Below are positions 60,301 to 64,000 of a stretch of DNA of 64,000 nt, one piece after another. The position numbers and the translations under genes are program-made. Below the pieces are notes generated by a model. The model worked only from the letters and a program-made list of their open reading frames with translations. It ran no database searches and was not told where the DNA came from. The stretch is from Lutraria lutraria (taxonomy: Eukaryota > Mollusca > Bivalvia > Venerida > Mactridae): NCBI GenBank assembly GCA_964023205.1, contig OZ026837.1, positions 8,660,088 to 8,724,087 on the forward strand, in the 5' to 3' direction. How positions within the stretch are numbered: position 1 is the first letter of the stretch; every line of letters begins with the position of its first letter.

Positions 60301-61069
60301 ATATTTGGTCTACATTATATGGCCATCTCCAGCAAATAAATAACGTTTCTAGAAAATATGTGTTTACTTTGGAGTCTCGCTCATTTAGATAATAGATGTA
60401 TCTGAAATAAAAGAAAATCTAATGAAATACATAGAAAAGTGTTAAACAAAATTAAAACCTACCAAAACATGTAGCATCATCGAATCCTAAAGAGTAACCG
60501 GTATCACATGAACACTGGTATGATCCAATAGAGTTTGTGCATACATGAGAGCAAGCTGAAGTTCCGATCTGGCATTCATTTTCATCTGAAGATACAGGAA
60601 ATGTTGGATCGAAAAACATTCAGAAATGAACGTAAATACTGATATATGTCATTCTTGTTACAATAATTATATTTGTTAGTGTTGTATGGTTTTGCGTAAG
60701 GTGACTTATCGTCCGTTTTAGGAACCAGTTTTTTATCATTATTTACAATTGCTATTCGTGAAAAGGGTACTTTATTAATGTTTTTTTTTTGTATTTTTTT
60801 CTGTCATTTTCAGATCTTTACTGTCGATTGATTTATCAATCGTAAGTGTTGAATGGTTATGATATTTCATTCTGTAAAAATGATATGAAGGTTGTGCTTG
60901 CAAATGTAATTTCACACATTTAAAATGTCTTTTTTGTGAAGAGATGTCTTACCAATGCATGAATATCCACTGCTGTAATATCCGTCACGACAACCACACT
61001 TAAAAGAACCAACTGTGTTGATACAATTATGAGAACATCCTCCATTGTTTGATGTACATTCATTGACAT
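32570..61069 (-). CDS. Multi-exon gene for an EGF-Ig-SEA transmembrane mosaic protein (5' end outside the model)
   Basis: This entry spans 20 coding exons on the minus strand: 61069-60953, 60585-60463, 60031-59915, 59344-59231, 58675-58553, 58291-58178, 57633-57508, 57076-56194, 55745-55634, 54395-54242, 54035-50901, 50631-50506, 50172-50044, 48501-47392, 46797-46688, 46447-46386, 46043-45904, 45475-45370, 44843-44818 and 32718-32570. All have AG/GT borders and the phases agree at every junction. The exons total 7,076 nt and read 2,357 codons plus a stop, with one internal TGA in exon 13. The order is EGF x7, an unrecognised core, Ig, EGF x2, EGF x9, SEA-like, transmembrane helix and short tail. 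Such architecture fits a cell-surface adhesion or receptor protein of type I topology; that function is inference. The start codon and signal peptide were not found. Exon joining is my manual prediction and has no transcript support. Confidence 0.82.
33270..33310 (+). repeat. Interspersed-repeat terminus (partner of 19340-19400)
   Basis: AGAGGGCCATGATGGCCC and TATAATCGCTCACCAGT precede an A run. It matches the reverse complement of the copy near 19340. It lies in the last intron of the minus-strand gene. Confidence 0.6.
33878..34893 (+). repeat. 5' LTR
   Basis: 1,016 bp, beginning TGTAACGGGG and ending GGCCACA. It matches the 3' LTR except at about four positions by eye. It contains ATAAATAAATAG near its end, which could serve in polyadenylation, and a donor/acceptor-like pair (GT at 34428, AG at 34656-34657). 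Confidence 0.95.
34896..34907 (+). promoter_or_regulatory. Retrotransposon primer-binding site
   Basis: TGGCGCCCAACG lies two bases after the 5' LTR. TGG is the complement of the CCA end of tRNAs, so this is the expected position and start for the minus-strand primer site. The tRNA species is not determined. Confidence 0.75.
36323..36350 (+). repeat. Poly(A) run in the retrotransposon leader
   Basis: An uninterrupted run of about 28 adenines lies inside the untranslated leader, about 1.4 kb after the primer-binding site. Its length may vary between copies or be affected by sequencing. Confidence 0.9.
36521..37060 (+). repeat. 60-bp tandem repeat in the retrotransposon leader
   Basis: About nine copies of a roughly 60-bp unit recur at almost constant spacing. 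Each contains GAGTTAAGGTTACTTACTCA and then CACTTAACTTAAATAGTTT. No ORF runs through the array. It lies in the 3-kb leader where a gag gene would normally be. Confidence 0.9.
37571..37795 (+). repeat. 25-bp tandem repeat upstream of the first ORF
   Basis: Eight or more copies of a GTGATTTGAAGTGAAGAGTG-type unit of about 25 bp end just before a short ATG ORF (37795-37884). Copies differ by single substitutions and by 24/25-bp lengths. Confidence 0.9.
37795..37884 (+). CDS. Short upstream ORF, 29 residues
   Basis: ATG at 37795 opens 29 codons ending at TAA (37882). The product begins [19 protein letters not shown] and is highly charged and helical. It lies immediately before the larger ORF in another frame. 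It may be the remaining start of a gag gene whose body is gone, or a regulatory upstream ORF. Neither is established. Confidence 0.4.
   Translation: MISDYDRFKIELRKIEAELKETNKETTKI
37898..40126 (+). CDS. Retrotransposon ORF1: zinc knuckle, protease and reverse transcriptase
   Basis: This ORF has 742 codons. Residues 1-31 are a charged coiled-coil-like stretch, residues 52-75 are an Arg/Gly-rich patch, and residues 87-100 are a CCHC zinc knuckle (C87, C90, H95, C100). The aspartic protease has its LLDSG motif at 137-141. The reverse transcriptase follows, with [21 protein letters not shown] and the catalytic YLDD at 596-599. Only about 86 residues precede the zinc knuckle, so the capsid region usual for Ty3/gypsy Gag is missing. 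After the RT thumb ([14 protein letters not shown]) the frame goes wrong at about 40040-40055 and the last 25 or so residues are not pol-like. Confidence 0.9.
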   Translation: MEKKDNVDMAEVKELLMKLKTRIEHLEKEEGNTQPTNYHNDSPPPWYYEYNNRRYRGRGRYEQRGRGSRTYRQRRPLGSTTMTPRECYNCHEEGHLARNCPKKCISAPVMGTTKDPKLIGDINETYIIVNNIPVKALLDSGSCVSIISKSLYEEKFSNIELQPLEDIINIECADGKKLPYDGYIELELSFQEGLPTSNKHACLFLVSPDTTYSATTPVILGTNILKELLMDSKSKYGEQYLQRAQKEGMTTPWYLIFRCIATREKELKKNKDRIAVIRNATSHKILLKPNESINVMAYIDKEIGYEDTSAIIHESEESSLPTYLDITPAVINYRYQKNADLTVNISNLTTNTVTIPPKAIICELQPVKIDHESMKEVDEELNKEDVLNKVHIDNSDTLNDDQKHRLTELLQRHKEIFSVSDTDIGHCDRIKHRIDLQPGYDVPFKQRHRRIPPGMIDEVRQHLSQLLASGIIRKSKSPWSSNVVLVRKKNNKLRMCVDYRMLNNRCVKDAYALPRIEEVFDILKGSKYFTTIDMKSGYHQVDIEENHKERTAFTVGPLGFFEYTKMPFGLSNSPATYQRLMEECLGDYNMTICVIYLDDLIVFADTFEEHLRRLDLILTRLRECQLKLSPEKCYFIEKRVHFLGHVVSEQGIETDPEKIQKVRDWPTPSNPDELRSFLAFAGYYRRFIRDFSKITRPLADLLPPTVTKKRSRKYFKDWNYQNPPYLHTQILPSHSNYIQTHP
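40048..42693 (+). CDS. Retrotransposon ORF2: RNase H and integrase with long acidic tail
   Basis: This open frame has no ATG at its left end; its first codon is TTG, so it is the continuation of pol in the -1 frame relative to ORF1. RNase H begins at once with ILAYPDF and [15 protein letters not shown], and ADGLSR closes the domain. The integrase has an H-H-C-C finger ([12 protein letters not shown] ... CDRC). Its catalytic triad is D at 41083, D at 41260 and E at 41368, that is D, D(35)E. The last 250 or so residues are acidic and then basic/proline-rich ([17 protein letters not shown]). No chromodomain is seen. Confidence 0.88.
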   Translation: MELSEPPILAYPDFTKPFELHTDASMKGLGAVLYQAEGNTKRVVAYASRSVNKSEKNYSAYKLEFLALKWAVTEKFSDYLQCNHFTVLTDNNPLTYVLTSAKLDATGQRWASALGEFDFDIIYRAGAKNADADGLSRYPFEKETNNNSDESTVTKLANETVRAICSSITIPAFIEILPHENIDIIDATEDPSQPMSQLELRQIRQSQRQDTVIERWRRAVIDQKIPTKHLTKEDVIMKRYFNKFIMKRGILYRKILHGETNIEQLVIPPRYRIDILNGLHTDIGHPGRDRTLRLLRERYFWPGMSADVDRYVGSCDRCMKRKSNINNRAPLVNVSTSYPLELVCMDFLTLEESKGGISNILVITDHFTKYALAIPTKNQTAKTTAETLYNNFIIHYGIPTRLHSDQGANFESEIIKELCQLLNVKKSHTTIYHPMGNATPERFNRSLLNMLGTLETDQKRDWKKYVQSLVYAYNCTPHESTDVAPFELMFGRKAKLPIDSVFQEATEDDVTKKTTKEYLEDLRFRMEKTRDIVKEHNDKARKKQKKYYDFKAKAAQIKVGDQVLVKIMKYEGKHKIADKFEEEIYEVIEQPRLDIPVFKLRSVKTKREKMLHRNHLHPVRYRVELEETVDAELTNNSVAQDKEVQKDASNGLRESQINTNIIEETDEDSDEEDIFVIHTNDIGDAHIPSEEKEKPAGSTEREVEISDKEERNVDQATELEEETAFDNSPAEEKDTTESLIDGHSDDTGEETTPTAELLGTDENNIEVDSHTDNHVCEDTDPNIGENIPSELTTRKDITDTGETLEEATKEQPDPKPPPKPTPRRSGRERKAPVRYQDYMMNSMVPRPYDPKIKAINVLMRSGVLDEVDTDVAHRMLEAVMK
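42694..43045 (+). other. Retrotransposon 3' untranslated segment
   Basis: This 352-bp segment runs from the pol stop to the 3' LTR. It holds a polypurine-like CAAGGGGAGCAG near 42800 and a second GGAGCAGGGAAG directly before the LTR. No env-like ORF is present. Confidence 0.7.
43046..44061 (+). repeat. 3' LTR
   Basis: 1,016 bp, identical in length to the 5' LTR. Differences seen include G/T in the ATGTTGTTAAG block, G/A in CAGTCGCGAG, T/A in CTTTCTTCTG and A/T in GGGGACAACAG. It is preceded by the purine-rich GGAGCAGGGAAG, a plausible polypurine tract. Confidence 0.95.
44280..44730. repeat. Interspersed repeat in the last intron
   Basis: Two related halves each contain (T/A)CACACCAAATAT(C)(C/T)AAG and GTAGTTTCTGAC/GTGGTTTCGGAC with TAGAAGA(C/T)TTT-like blocks. 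The end is CACAAATGCTCACCGTGAGC ... GGCTCTGGTGAGCTAA, with a small inverted repeat around GCTCACC/GGTGAGC. The layout resembles common bivalve dispersed repeats. Confidence 0.65.
44818..44843 (-). CDS. Exon 19: 26-bp micro-exon
   Basis: This micro-exon has acceptor ACATTTCAG and donor CAC|GTAAGTA, with phase 2 in and phase 1 out. It adds LNEETNITT plus one base, including one N-glycosylation sequon (NIT). I found it because exon 18 ends in phase 2 while the transmembrane exon begins in phase 1. This is the only segment seen with both strong sites and the correct phases. It lies 757 bp to the right of the LTR retrotransposon. Confidence 0.62.
45370..45475 (-). CDS. Exon 18: short cysteine-containing stalk
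   Basis: This 106-bp exon has phase 1 in (TTTTAACAG) and phase 2 out (TT|GTAAGT). It encodes [14 protein letters not shown], then [10 protein letters not shown] and SKDGPTC. Four cysteines in about 35 residues resemble a partial EGF-like or stalk segment between the SEA domain and the membrane. I do not assign a named domain. Confidence 0.72.
45904..46043 (-). CDS. Exon 17: SEA-like domain, C-terminal half
   Basis: This 140-bp exon has phase 2 in (acceptor GTCTTATCAG) and phase 1 out (TCAT|GTAAGA). It encodes [19 protein letters not shown] and then [18 protein letters not shown]. The VVDYxVxxD strand is the SEA signature strand. The usual G-S cleavage dipeptide is replaced by D-S here, so autoproteolysis cannot be assumed. 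I fixed this acceptor by phase: nearer AG sites give a wrong frame or lose the strand. Confidence 0.77.
46386..46447 (-). CDS. Exon 16: SEA-like domain, middle
   Basis: This 62-bp exon has phase 0 in (acceptor ATCTTTTCAG) and phase 2 out (CG|GTAAAA). It reads [20 protein letters not shown]. The helix followed by a strand of alternating hydrophobics is what a SEA fold has before its cleavage loop. Exon 17 matches it in phase. Confidence 0.75.
46688..46797 (-). CDS. Exon 15: start of SEA-like domain
   Basis: This 110-bp exon has phase 1 in (acceptor TTAAACAG) and phase 0 out (TCT|GTATGT). It encodes [20 protein letters not shown] followed by a basic [14 protein letters not shown]. The pattern of a first strand and helix after the EGF array matches the N-terminal half of SEA domains, which commonly sit just outside the membrane in mucin- and EGF-type proteins. 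The assignment rests on exons 15-17 together. Confidence 0.75.
47392..48501 (-). CDS. Exon 14: nine tandem calcium-binding EGF modules in one exon
   Basis: This 1,110-bp phase 1-1 exon has a TTTTTAAAG acceptor and a CTAG|GTTTGT donor. It encodes 370 codons forming nine consecutive modules, each starting with a D-[ITV]-[DN]-E-C or related signature (INEC, ENEC, IDEC, IDEC, IDEC, VNEC, IDEC, INEC, TDEC). Eight have NGGC- or GGC-type first loops; the seventh has STHHC instead. Each module has six cysteines and a GxYxCxC or similar core. In the rest of this gene one exon equals one module, so this exon points to intron loss or expansion within an exon. In fibrillin-like proteins such arrays form calcium-stiffened rods. 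Confidence 0.92.
48502..50043. other. Intron between exons 13 and 14
   Basis: No further exon with EGF signatures is seen. Pieces at about 49075-49105 and 49707-49740 match two adjoining pieces at 2205-2265, suggesting a dispersed repeat interrupted here or deleted there. Confidence 0.5.
50044..50172 (-). pseudogene. Exon 13: EGF module with an in-frame TGA stop
   Basis: This 129-bp phase 1-1 exon has an ATTATCAG acceptor and a GAAG|GTACGT donor. It begins (D)[13 protein letters not shown] and continues YNCSCNE, then TGA (complement of 50078-50080), then [12 protein letters not shown] in the same frame. The conserved glycine before the aromatic residue (CxCxxGY) has become a stop, consistent with a single GGA to TGA change. 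Splice sites and the rest of the module are intact. The whole module fits the family, so this is a damaged or conditionally used exon rather than a misread frame. Inclusion would end the protein before the SEA and transmembrane parts, whereas skipping keeps frame. Confidence 0.82.
50506..50631 (-). CDS. Exon 12: calcium-binding EGF module after the Ig domain
   Basis: This 126-bp phase 1-1 exon has a CTAAATAG acceptor with a poor pyrimidine tract and an ACAG|GTTTGT donor. It begins (D)[11 protein letters not shown], then [11 protein letters not shown] and ends LTCTG. It is a complete six-cysteine module in phase with the Ig exon upstream and with exon 13 or exon 14 downstream. Confidence 0.82.
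50901..54035 (-). CDS. Exon 11: giant exon with unrecognised core and C-terminal Ig domain
   Basis: This 3,135-bp phase 1-1 exon has acceptor GTGTCAG and donor TCTG|GTAAGT. It encodes 1,045 residues. Residues about 1-345 are a mixed region with predicted strands. A polybasic SRKKRQ near residue 352 and GRKRRN near 682 look like furin-type cleavage sites. Between them, residues 390-460 are helical and Lys/Ala-rich, residues 460-513 hold a cysteine cluster (CRIRTC, CVPGIKC, CCRLTSC), and residues 520-620 are Ala/Val-rich amphipathic helix repeats (for example [16 protein letters not shown]). Residues 690-955 are acidic and rich in NxT/S sites. Residues 959-1044 are an I-set Ig domain with FSC, YWWYKDD and VTC. 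I recognise only the Ig domain. The size as a single exon is unusual beside the one-module EGF exons. Confidence 0.85.
54242..54395 (-). CDS. Exon 10: unrecognised core, continued
   Basis: This 154-bp exon has phase 0 in (acceptor ACATTTAAG) and phase 1 out (GGAG|GTACCG). It encodes [18 protein letters not shown], then a strand-rich stretch ending AYVSVGG that continues directly into exon 11 (TNRLQCGEN). The phase agreement with both neighbours supports the model. The stop TAA just beyond the donor shows that the frame closes without splicing. Confidence 0.75.
55634..55745 (-). CDS. Exon 9: unrecognised core, small exon
   Basis: This 112-bp exon has phase 2 in (acceptor GCATTTTAG) and phase 0 out (ACG|GTAGGT). 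It reads [17 protein letters not shown] and then FDIPNIET, a hydrophobic/charged alternating pattern suggesting beta strands. It was found because exon 8 ends in phase 2 and this is the only open segment downstream with matching phase and good splice sites. I do not recognise the family. Confidence 0.72.
56194..57076 (-). CDS. Exon 8: first part of the unrecognised extracellular core
   Basis: This 883-bp exon has phase 1 at its acceptor (TTTACACAG) and phase 2 at its strong donor CCC|GTAAGT. It encodes about 294 residues with no domain I recognise. The composition is mixed beta-like and amphipathic, with few cysteines (for example [27 protein letters not shown]), and includes [11 protein letters not shown] near the start and [11 protein letters not shown] near the end. 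No transmembrane segment is apparent. Its position after seven EGF modules implies it is extracellular. Reading on past the donor soon meets a stop, so the splice is needed. Confidence 0.78.
57508..57633 (-). CDS. Exon 7: EGF module preceding the unrecognised core
   Basis: This 126-bp phase 1-1 exon has an ATTGCAG acceptor and a GGAG|GTAATA donor. It begins (E)LDEC rather than DIDEC, then [15 protein letters not shown] and ends LSCVGG. The leading acidic residue depends on the previous exon's last base. It is the last EGF module before the unrecognised region encoded by exons 8-11. Confidence 0.82.
58178..58291 (-). CDS. Exon 6: EGF module of Notch-like spacing
   Basis: This 114-bp phase 1-1 exon has a TTATCAG acceptor and an ACTG|GTACAA donor. 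It reads (D)[15 protein letters not shown], then [11 protein letters not shown] and FCETG. The GYTGxxCE ending and CHHGGEC spacing are the Notch/Delta type of EGF, unlike the GY-x-L-x(n)-C ending of the other modules in this gene. It still has the DIDEC calcium-binding start. It is the only module of this subtype that I see in the gene. Confidence 0.83.
58553..58675 (-). CDS. Exon 5: calcium-binding EGF module
   Basis: This 123-bp phase 1-1 exon has an acceptor in TATCCAG and a GAAG|GTCAGT donor. It begins (D)[11 protein letters not shown], continues with [11 protein letters not shown], and ends with DNGFTCEG. It is a complete six-cysteine module. The sequence to the right of the acceptor has no coding features. 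Confidence 0.85.
59231..59344 (-). CDS. Exon 4: calcium-binding EGF module
   Basis: This 114-bp phase 1-1 exon has an ATCTG/TATCAG-type acceptor and a CATG|GTAAGT donor, a strong consensus. It encodes (D)IDECDASPC, followed by [11 protein letters not shown] and a closing FECHG. The first loop is shorter than in the other modules (DASPC rather than an NGGC spacing), but all six cysteines are present. Confidence 0.84.
59505..59600 (-). mobile_element. tRNA-like SINE fragment in the intron between exons 3 and 4
   Basis: On the minus strand, TGGTTGAGTAGTTATGGTCT and GTGAATTCAAATCCCACCAG look like A- and B-box regions of a tRNA-derived head. No intact tRNA cloverleaf is formed. Confidence 0.5.
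59915..60031 (-). CDS. Exon 3: calcium-binding EGF module
   Basis: This 117-bp phase 1-1 exon has a TTGCAG acceptor and a CTGG|GTAGAC donor. It reads (D)IDEC, then a six-cysteine EGF module with the segment [11 protein letters not shown] and a short C-terminal DRCLG. The donor is weaker than those of neighbouring exons. The module fits the calcium-binding EGF consensus and is in phase with exons 2 and 4. Confidence 0.83.
60463..60585 (-). CDS. Exon 2: calcium-binding EGF module
   Basis: This 123-bp phase 1-1 exon has an ATCTTCAG acceptor and a TTTG|GTAGGT donor. The module begins (D)ENEC, has six cysteines with the usual spacing (ACSHVC, YQCSC) and ends ATCFG. It has one exon per module, like its neighbours. 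It is placed between two other EGF exons with matching phase, so it can be skipped without a frame change. Confidence 0.85.
60953..61069 (-). CDS. Exon 1 of model: calcium-binding EGF module
   Basis: This 117-bp exon is phase 1-1. It starts after a TTACAG acceptor and ends at a G|GTAAGA donor. It encodes one EGF module with the N-terminal DVNEC signature, the NGGC spacing, a GSFKC turn and a final SCIG. The D-x-[DN]-E-C start and the hydroxylation-type consensus are typical of calcium-binding EGF domains. It is the most upstream exon I can place. Its phase-1 acceptor requires a further exon to the right, which I could not find in the window. Confidence 0.85.
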
Positions 61070-61793
61070 CTGTAACATATTGATATAAATGTATTGTATT
61101 GGTACAGATCATATTATTTCAGTATTAACGCAAGTATCTTATATAAACTATTTTGATATAAGGCAATAAAAGTCAATTGGTGCTTCTGTCTGTAACCTTG
61201 CTAGGTTCGAATATGTTTCCTTTTCTTCGTGAAGTAATGGATGTGTGGTTAATCTGGAGTGATAAAAAATGCAGCAACAAATTTGCGCGTGTCCATCAGC
61301 CTTTCTTTGTCTTAAGCACATAACTGGAGAGGAAAACATTTATTCAAATCATTGACTCTAAATAATATCTTATGAATCGATTTACTAGATGTGTGCAAGA
61401 ACTTCATAGACACAGAACCTTAATAAAAAAAAACGAGACAAAACCTTCATTTTCGTGATTATCACATTTCCAATTTGATACATATAATTACACATGATAT
61501 TATTTTGAAGTTGTTATGAATAACACTTTAACAATTTGTTTTTTACAGTATAGCCTCTGTGGAGCGAATCAATATGTTATTGCGACGATGGAATCAATTA
61601 GGCCACCATCCCGACTCAAAACCTTATATGTAATGTTAACGACACATGCCATACCTGACCAGTGTTTAACTTTGAGATTACGTAATCTCAAATTAACATT
61701 TTTTAGGATGACTTTCCGATATAACAACCGCTTGTATTTACATTCTACTGTGAAATCGATATTGTATGTGAGATATGCGACTGCCTCAAACAA
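61070..61793. other. Upstream intron or flank of the EGF-SEA gene
   Basis: No EGF-type or signal-peptide exon is recognised. Open frames at 61148-61339 and 61516-61803 have no domain support. Confidence 0.45.
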
Positions 61794-63509
61794 ATGTTTG
61801 TGAAGTTGGCGGCCTAGCGGCCTGGCGGCGTGAAGTTGGCGGCCTAGCGGCCTGGCGGCGTGAAGTTGGCGGCCTAGCGTCCTGGCGGCGTGAAGTTGGT
61901 GGCATGGCGGCCTAGCGGTCTAGCGGCGTGAAGTTGGCGGCCTGGCTGCCTAGCAGCCTAGAATTCTATACCCCCAATCGCCCAGAAATGCATCAACTTA
62001 GTTTATTTATCAGTAGTCTAGACAAAAAAAACGTAAGACCGGCGTTTCGGAAACTAAAATAATAGAGAAGTGTCGCTATCGCCGTGGTTAAAGTTGATTT
62101 CTGGATGATAAATTATATGTTTTAGTTCACACACTCATCTGTCCCGATCTTGCTTTCGATATTGTATAAGAATGATTTAGTTTAAATAAACTTGCTTCTT
62201 TACCATTAATGGTAAAACAAGTTCTTACAATATATATTAAGCCGCTCGATGATTGCTTGAGTATACGCGCCGAAAGAAGGGAAGTTAGTGACCTAGCGAC
62301 GTAATTATGATGCCGTGAGAGTGTTTTTTGCGAAATAGTTTCTTATGCTTATAGAACATGATTCTGATAAATTTCTGAGTGATTGGTTGTTTAATATTCC
62401 GGGTCGGTGAAAAAGCTAAGTTTTCGGCGAAATTGCGTACCTACGATAAAGTGATTTTTTGCGACTTTTTCCGTCCAAAATAGTTTCTAATGCTTATAGA
62501 ACGTGATTCTGATGCATTTCTGAGCGATTGGGGTATAACATTCTAGGCCGCTAGGCCGCTGAAAACGTGAAGTTGGTGGCCTAGCGGCGTAACTATGAAA
62601 AAGTGATTTTTTGCGACTTTTTCCGTCCAAAATAGTTTTTTAATGCATGTAGAATGTGATTCTGATACATTTCTGAGTGATTGGGTGCTTAATATTCCGG
62701 GTCGGTGAAAAACAAAGTTTTCGGCGAAATTGCGTACCTACCATAAAGTGATTTTTTTGCAACTTTTTCCGTCCGAAATAGTTTGTAATGCTTATAGAAT
62801 GTGATTCTGATGCATTTCTGGGCGATTGGGGGTATAAAATGCTATGCCGCTAGGCCGCTGAAAACGTGAAGTTGGCGGCCTAGCGGCCTAGCGGCGTAAC
62901 TATGAAAAAGTGAATTTTTGCAACTTTTTCCGTCCAAAATAGTTTCTAATGCATGCAGAATGTGATTCTGATACATTTCTGAGTGATTGAGTGTTTAATA
63001 TTCCGGGTCGGTGAAAAAACTAAGTTTTCGTCGAAATTGCGTACCTACCATAAAGTGATTTTTTTTGCCACTTTTTCCGTCCGAAATAGTTTGTAATGCT
63101 TATAGAACGTGATTCTGATGCATTTCTGGGCGATTGGGGGTTTAAAATTCTAGGCCGCTAGGCCGCTGAAAACGTTAAGTTGGCGGCCTAGCGGCGTAAC
63201 TATGAAAAGGTTAATTTTTGCGACTTTTTCATCCAAAATAGTTTCTAATGCATGTAGAATGTGATTCTGATACACTTCTGAGTGATTGGATGTTTAATAT
63301 TCCGGGTCGGTGAAAAAACTAAGTTTTCGGCGAAATTGCGTACCTACGATAAAGTGATTTTTTTGCGACTTTTTCCGTCCGAAATAGTTTCTAATGCTTA
63401 AAGAACGTGATTCTGATGCATTTCTGGGCGATTGGGGGTATAAAATTCTAGGCCGCTAGGCCGCCAACTTCACGTCGCCAGGCCGCTAGGCCGCCAACTT
63501 CACAAACAT
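61794..63509. mobile_element. Non-autonomous TIR element with satellite-like interior and 9-bp target duplication
   Basis: The ends ATGTTTGTGAAGTTGGCGGC ... and its reverse complement at 63509 agree for about 62 bp with one mismatch seen. The exact 9-bp CTCAAACAA flanks both sides (61785-61793 and 63510-63518). The left part is a 30-bp tandem repeat (GTTGGCGGCCTAGCGGCC...). The rest is about four composite units of near 300 bp, marked by TTCCGGGTCGG at 62397, 62695, 63001 and 63300. Each unit is built of two related halves of about 150 bp. No transposase is present. A 9-bp duplication with long TIRs suggests Mutator-like mobilisation, as inference. Confidence 0.85.
61800..61960 (+). repeat. 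30-bp GC-rich tandem repeat
   Basis: About five units of TGAAGTTGGCGGCCTAGCGG plus CCTGGCGGCG. The unit is also part of the element's terminal inverted repeat and reappears between the 300-bp composites. Confidence 0.85.
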
Positions 63510-63518
63510 CTCAAACAA

Positions 63519-64000
63519 CGTCATTTTTAAAGATTCTGTAGATAAATCTTCATGCGAAAAGCAATATGTCTGGCAAGGGTTAAAACCTGAAAACGACAGT
63601 TCGTCGAGCATTTTACAACAATGCTTGGACTGAGTTTTAGGTGACATTTCCCCTAACAATTTATTAATGAAATTCTTGTATTGATTTTATCAGGTCCCAA
63701 GCTTTATATATATATGTTTTCATACTATTTAGTTGTAGCTATATGGTTTATGATATAGGTATGAATAAGTTGGCAGTGGTATAAACCGGTCAGATTAAGT
63801 CAGTTGTTAGAATATCTGACTTGCAAGCAGGTGGTCGCGATTACATTCTTTTTCTTACCTCCGCCGTTTACATTTGATGCCAAATAGTTGCTTCCGTATT
63901 TGGTGATTGCTGCTTTGATTCAGGGTCAAACATTTGATTAAAGGACCGTCTGTAATACTATTGTTGTTAAGAAAGCTATAGTCATCACGTTGATATATTC
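63519..64000. other. Unassigned right edge with a tRNA-like relic
   Basis: AAGTCAGTTGTTAGAATATC followed by TGACTTGCAAGCAGGTGGTC (about 63795-63838) resembles a decayed tRNA-derived SINE head. No exon consistent with the phase of exon 1 was found. Confidence 0.4.

Noticed and set aside
63856..63946. Open segment with TATTACAG and GAG|GTAAGA borders on the minus strand, considered as the exon upstream of exon 1
   Set aside because: The frame needed to reach exon 1 in phase 1 contains TAA and TGA. The other frames end in the wrong phase or contain stops.

Overview
The window looks like nuclear DNA of a mollusc, most likely a bivalve. It is AT-rich, has long introns with GT/AG boundaries, and carries many short interspersed elements. 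Several of these resemble bivalve repeats: arrays of about 160-166 bp units followed by GGAC/ACGG microsatellites, tRNA-derived SINE-like copies and foldback elements. No prokaryotic gene organisation is present. The species assignment is inference from repeat style and protein type, not from a marker gene.

The main gene lies on the minus strand between 61069 and 32570. I assembled 20 coding exons by eye. Each has an AG acceptor and a GT donor, and the codon phase fits at every junction. The upstream exons, including the start codon and signal peptide, lie beyond position 61069 or outside the window. The product is a type I membrane mosaic protein of at least about 2,350 residues. Its order is seven EGF modules, a core of about 1,430 residues that I do not recognise (mostly one 3,135-bp exon with dibasic cleavage-like sites, a cysteine cluster and alanine-rich helices), an Ig domain, two EGF modules, nine EGF modules in one exon, a SEA-like domain, a short cysteine segment, one transmembrane helix and a short cytoplasmic tail. 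One EGF exon (50044-50172) carries an in-frame TGA where the family has glycine. That exon is symmetric, so skipping it would keep the frame.

The last intron of this gene (32719-44817) holds a 10.2-kb Ty3/gypsy LTR retrotransposon on the plus strand (33878-44061), antisense to the host gene. Its two 1,016-bp LTRs differ at about four positions, so the insertion is recent. It encodes a zinc knuckle, protease, reverse transcriptase, RNase H and integrase, but I see no capsid-type Gag. A frame break separates reverse transcriptase from RNase H, and a 3-kb leader full of tandem repeats precedes the ORFs.

Positions 1-32200 hold no convincing complete gene. They contain a decayed Ty3/gypsy element (563-4920), foldback elements (9804-10681 and 15452-15823), SINE-like copies, a hAT-like remnant with a BED zinc finger (about 19852-21265), tandem-repeat elements (21540-22330, 26040-26300, 30683-31690), a near-perfect hairpin (24201-24307) and two weak candidate exons at the left edge. 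At the right end (61794-63509) is a 1.7-kb element with terminal inverted repeats of about 62 bp, an exact 9-bp target duplication and an interior of dimeric satellite-like repeats.
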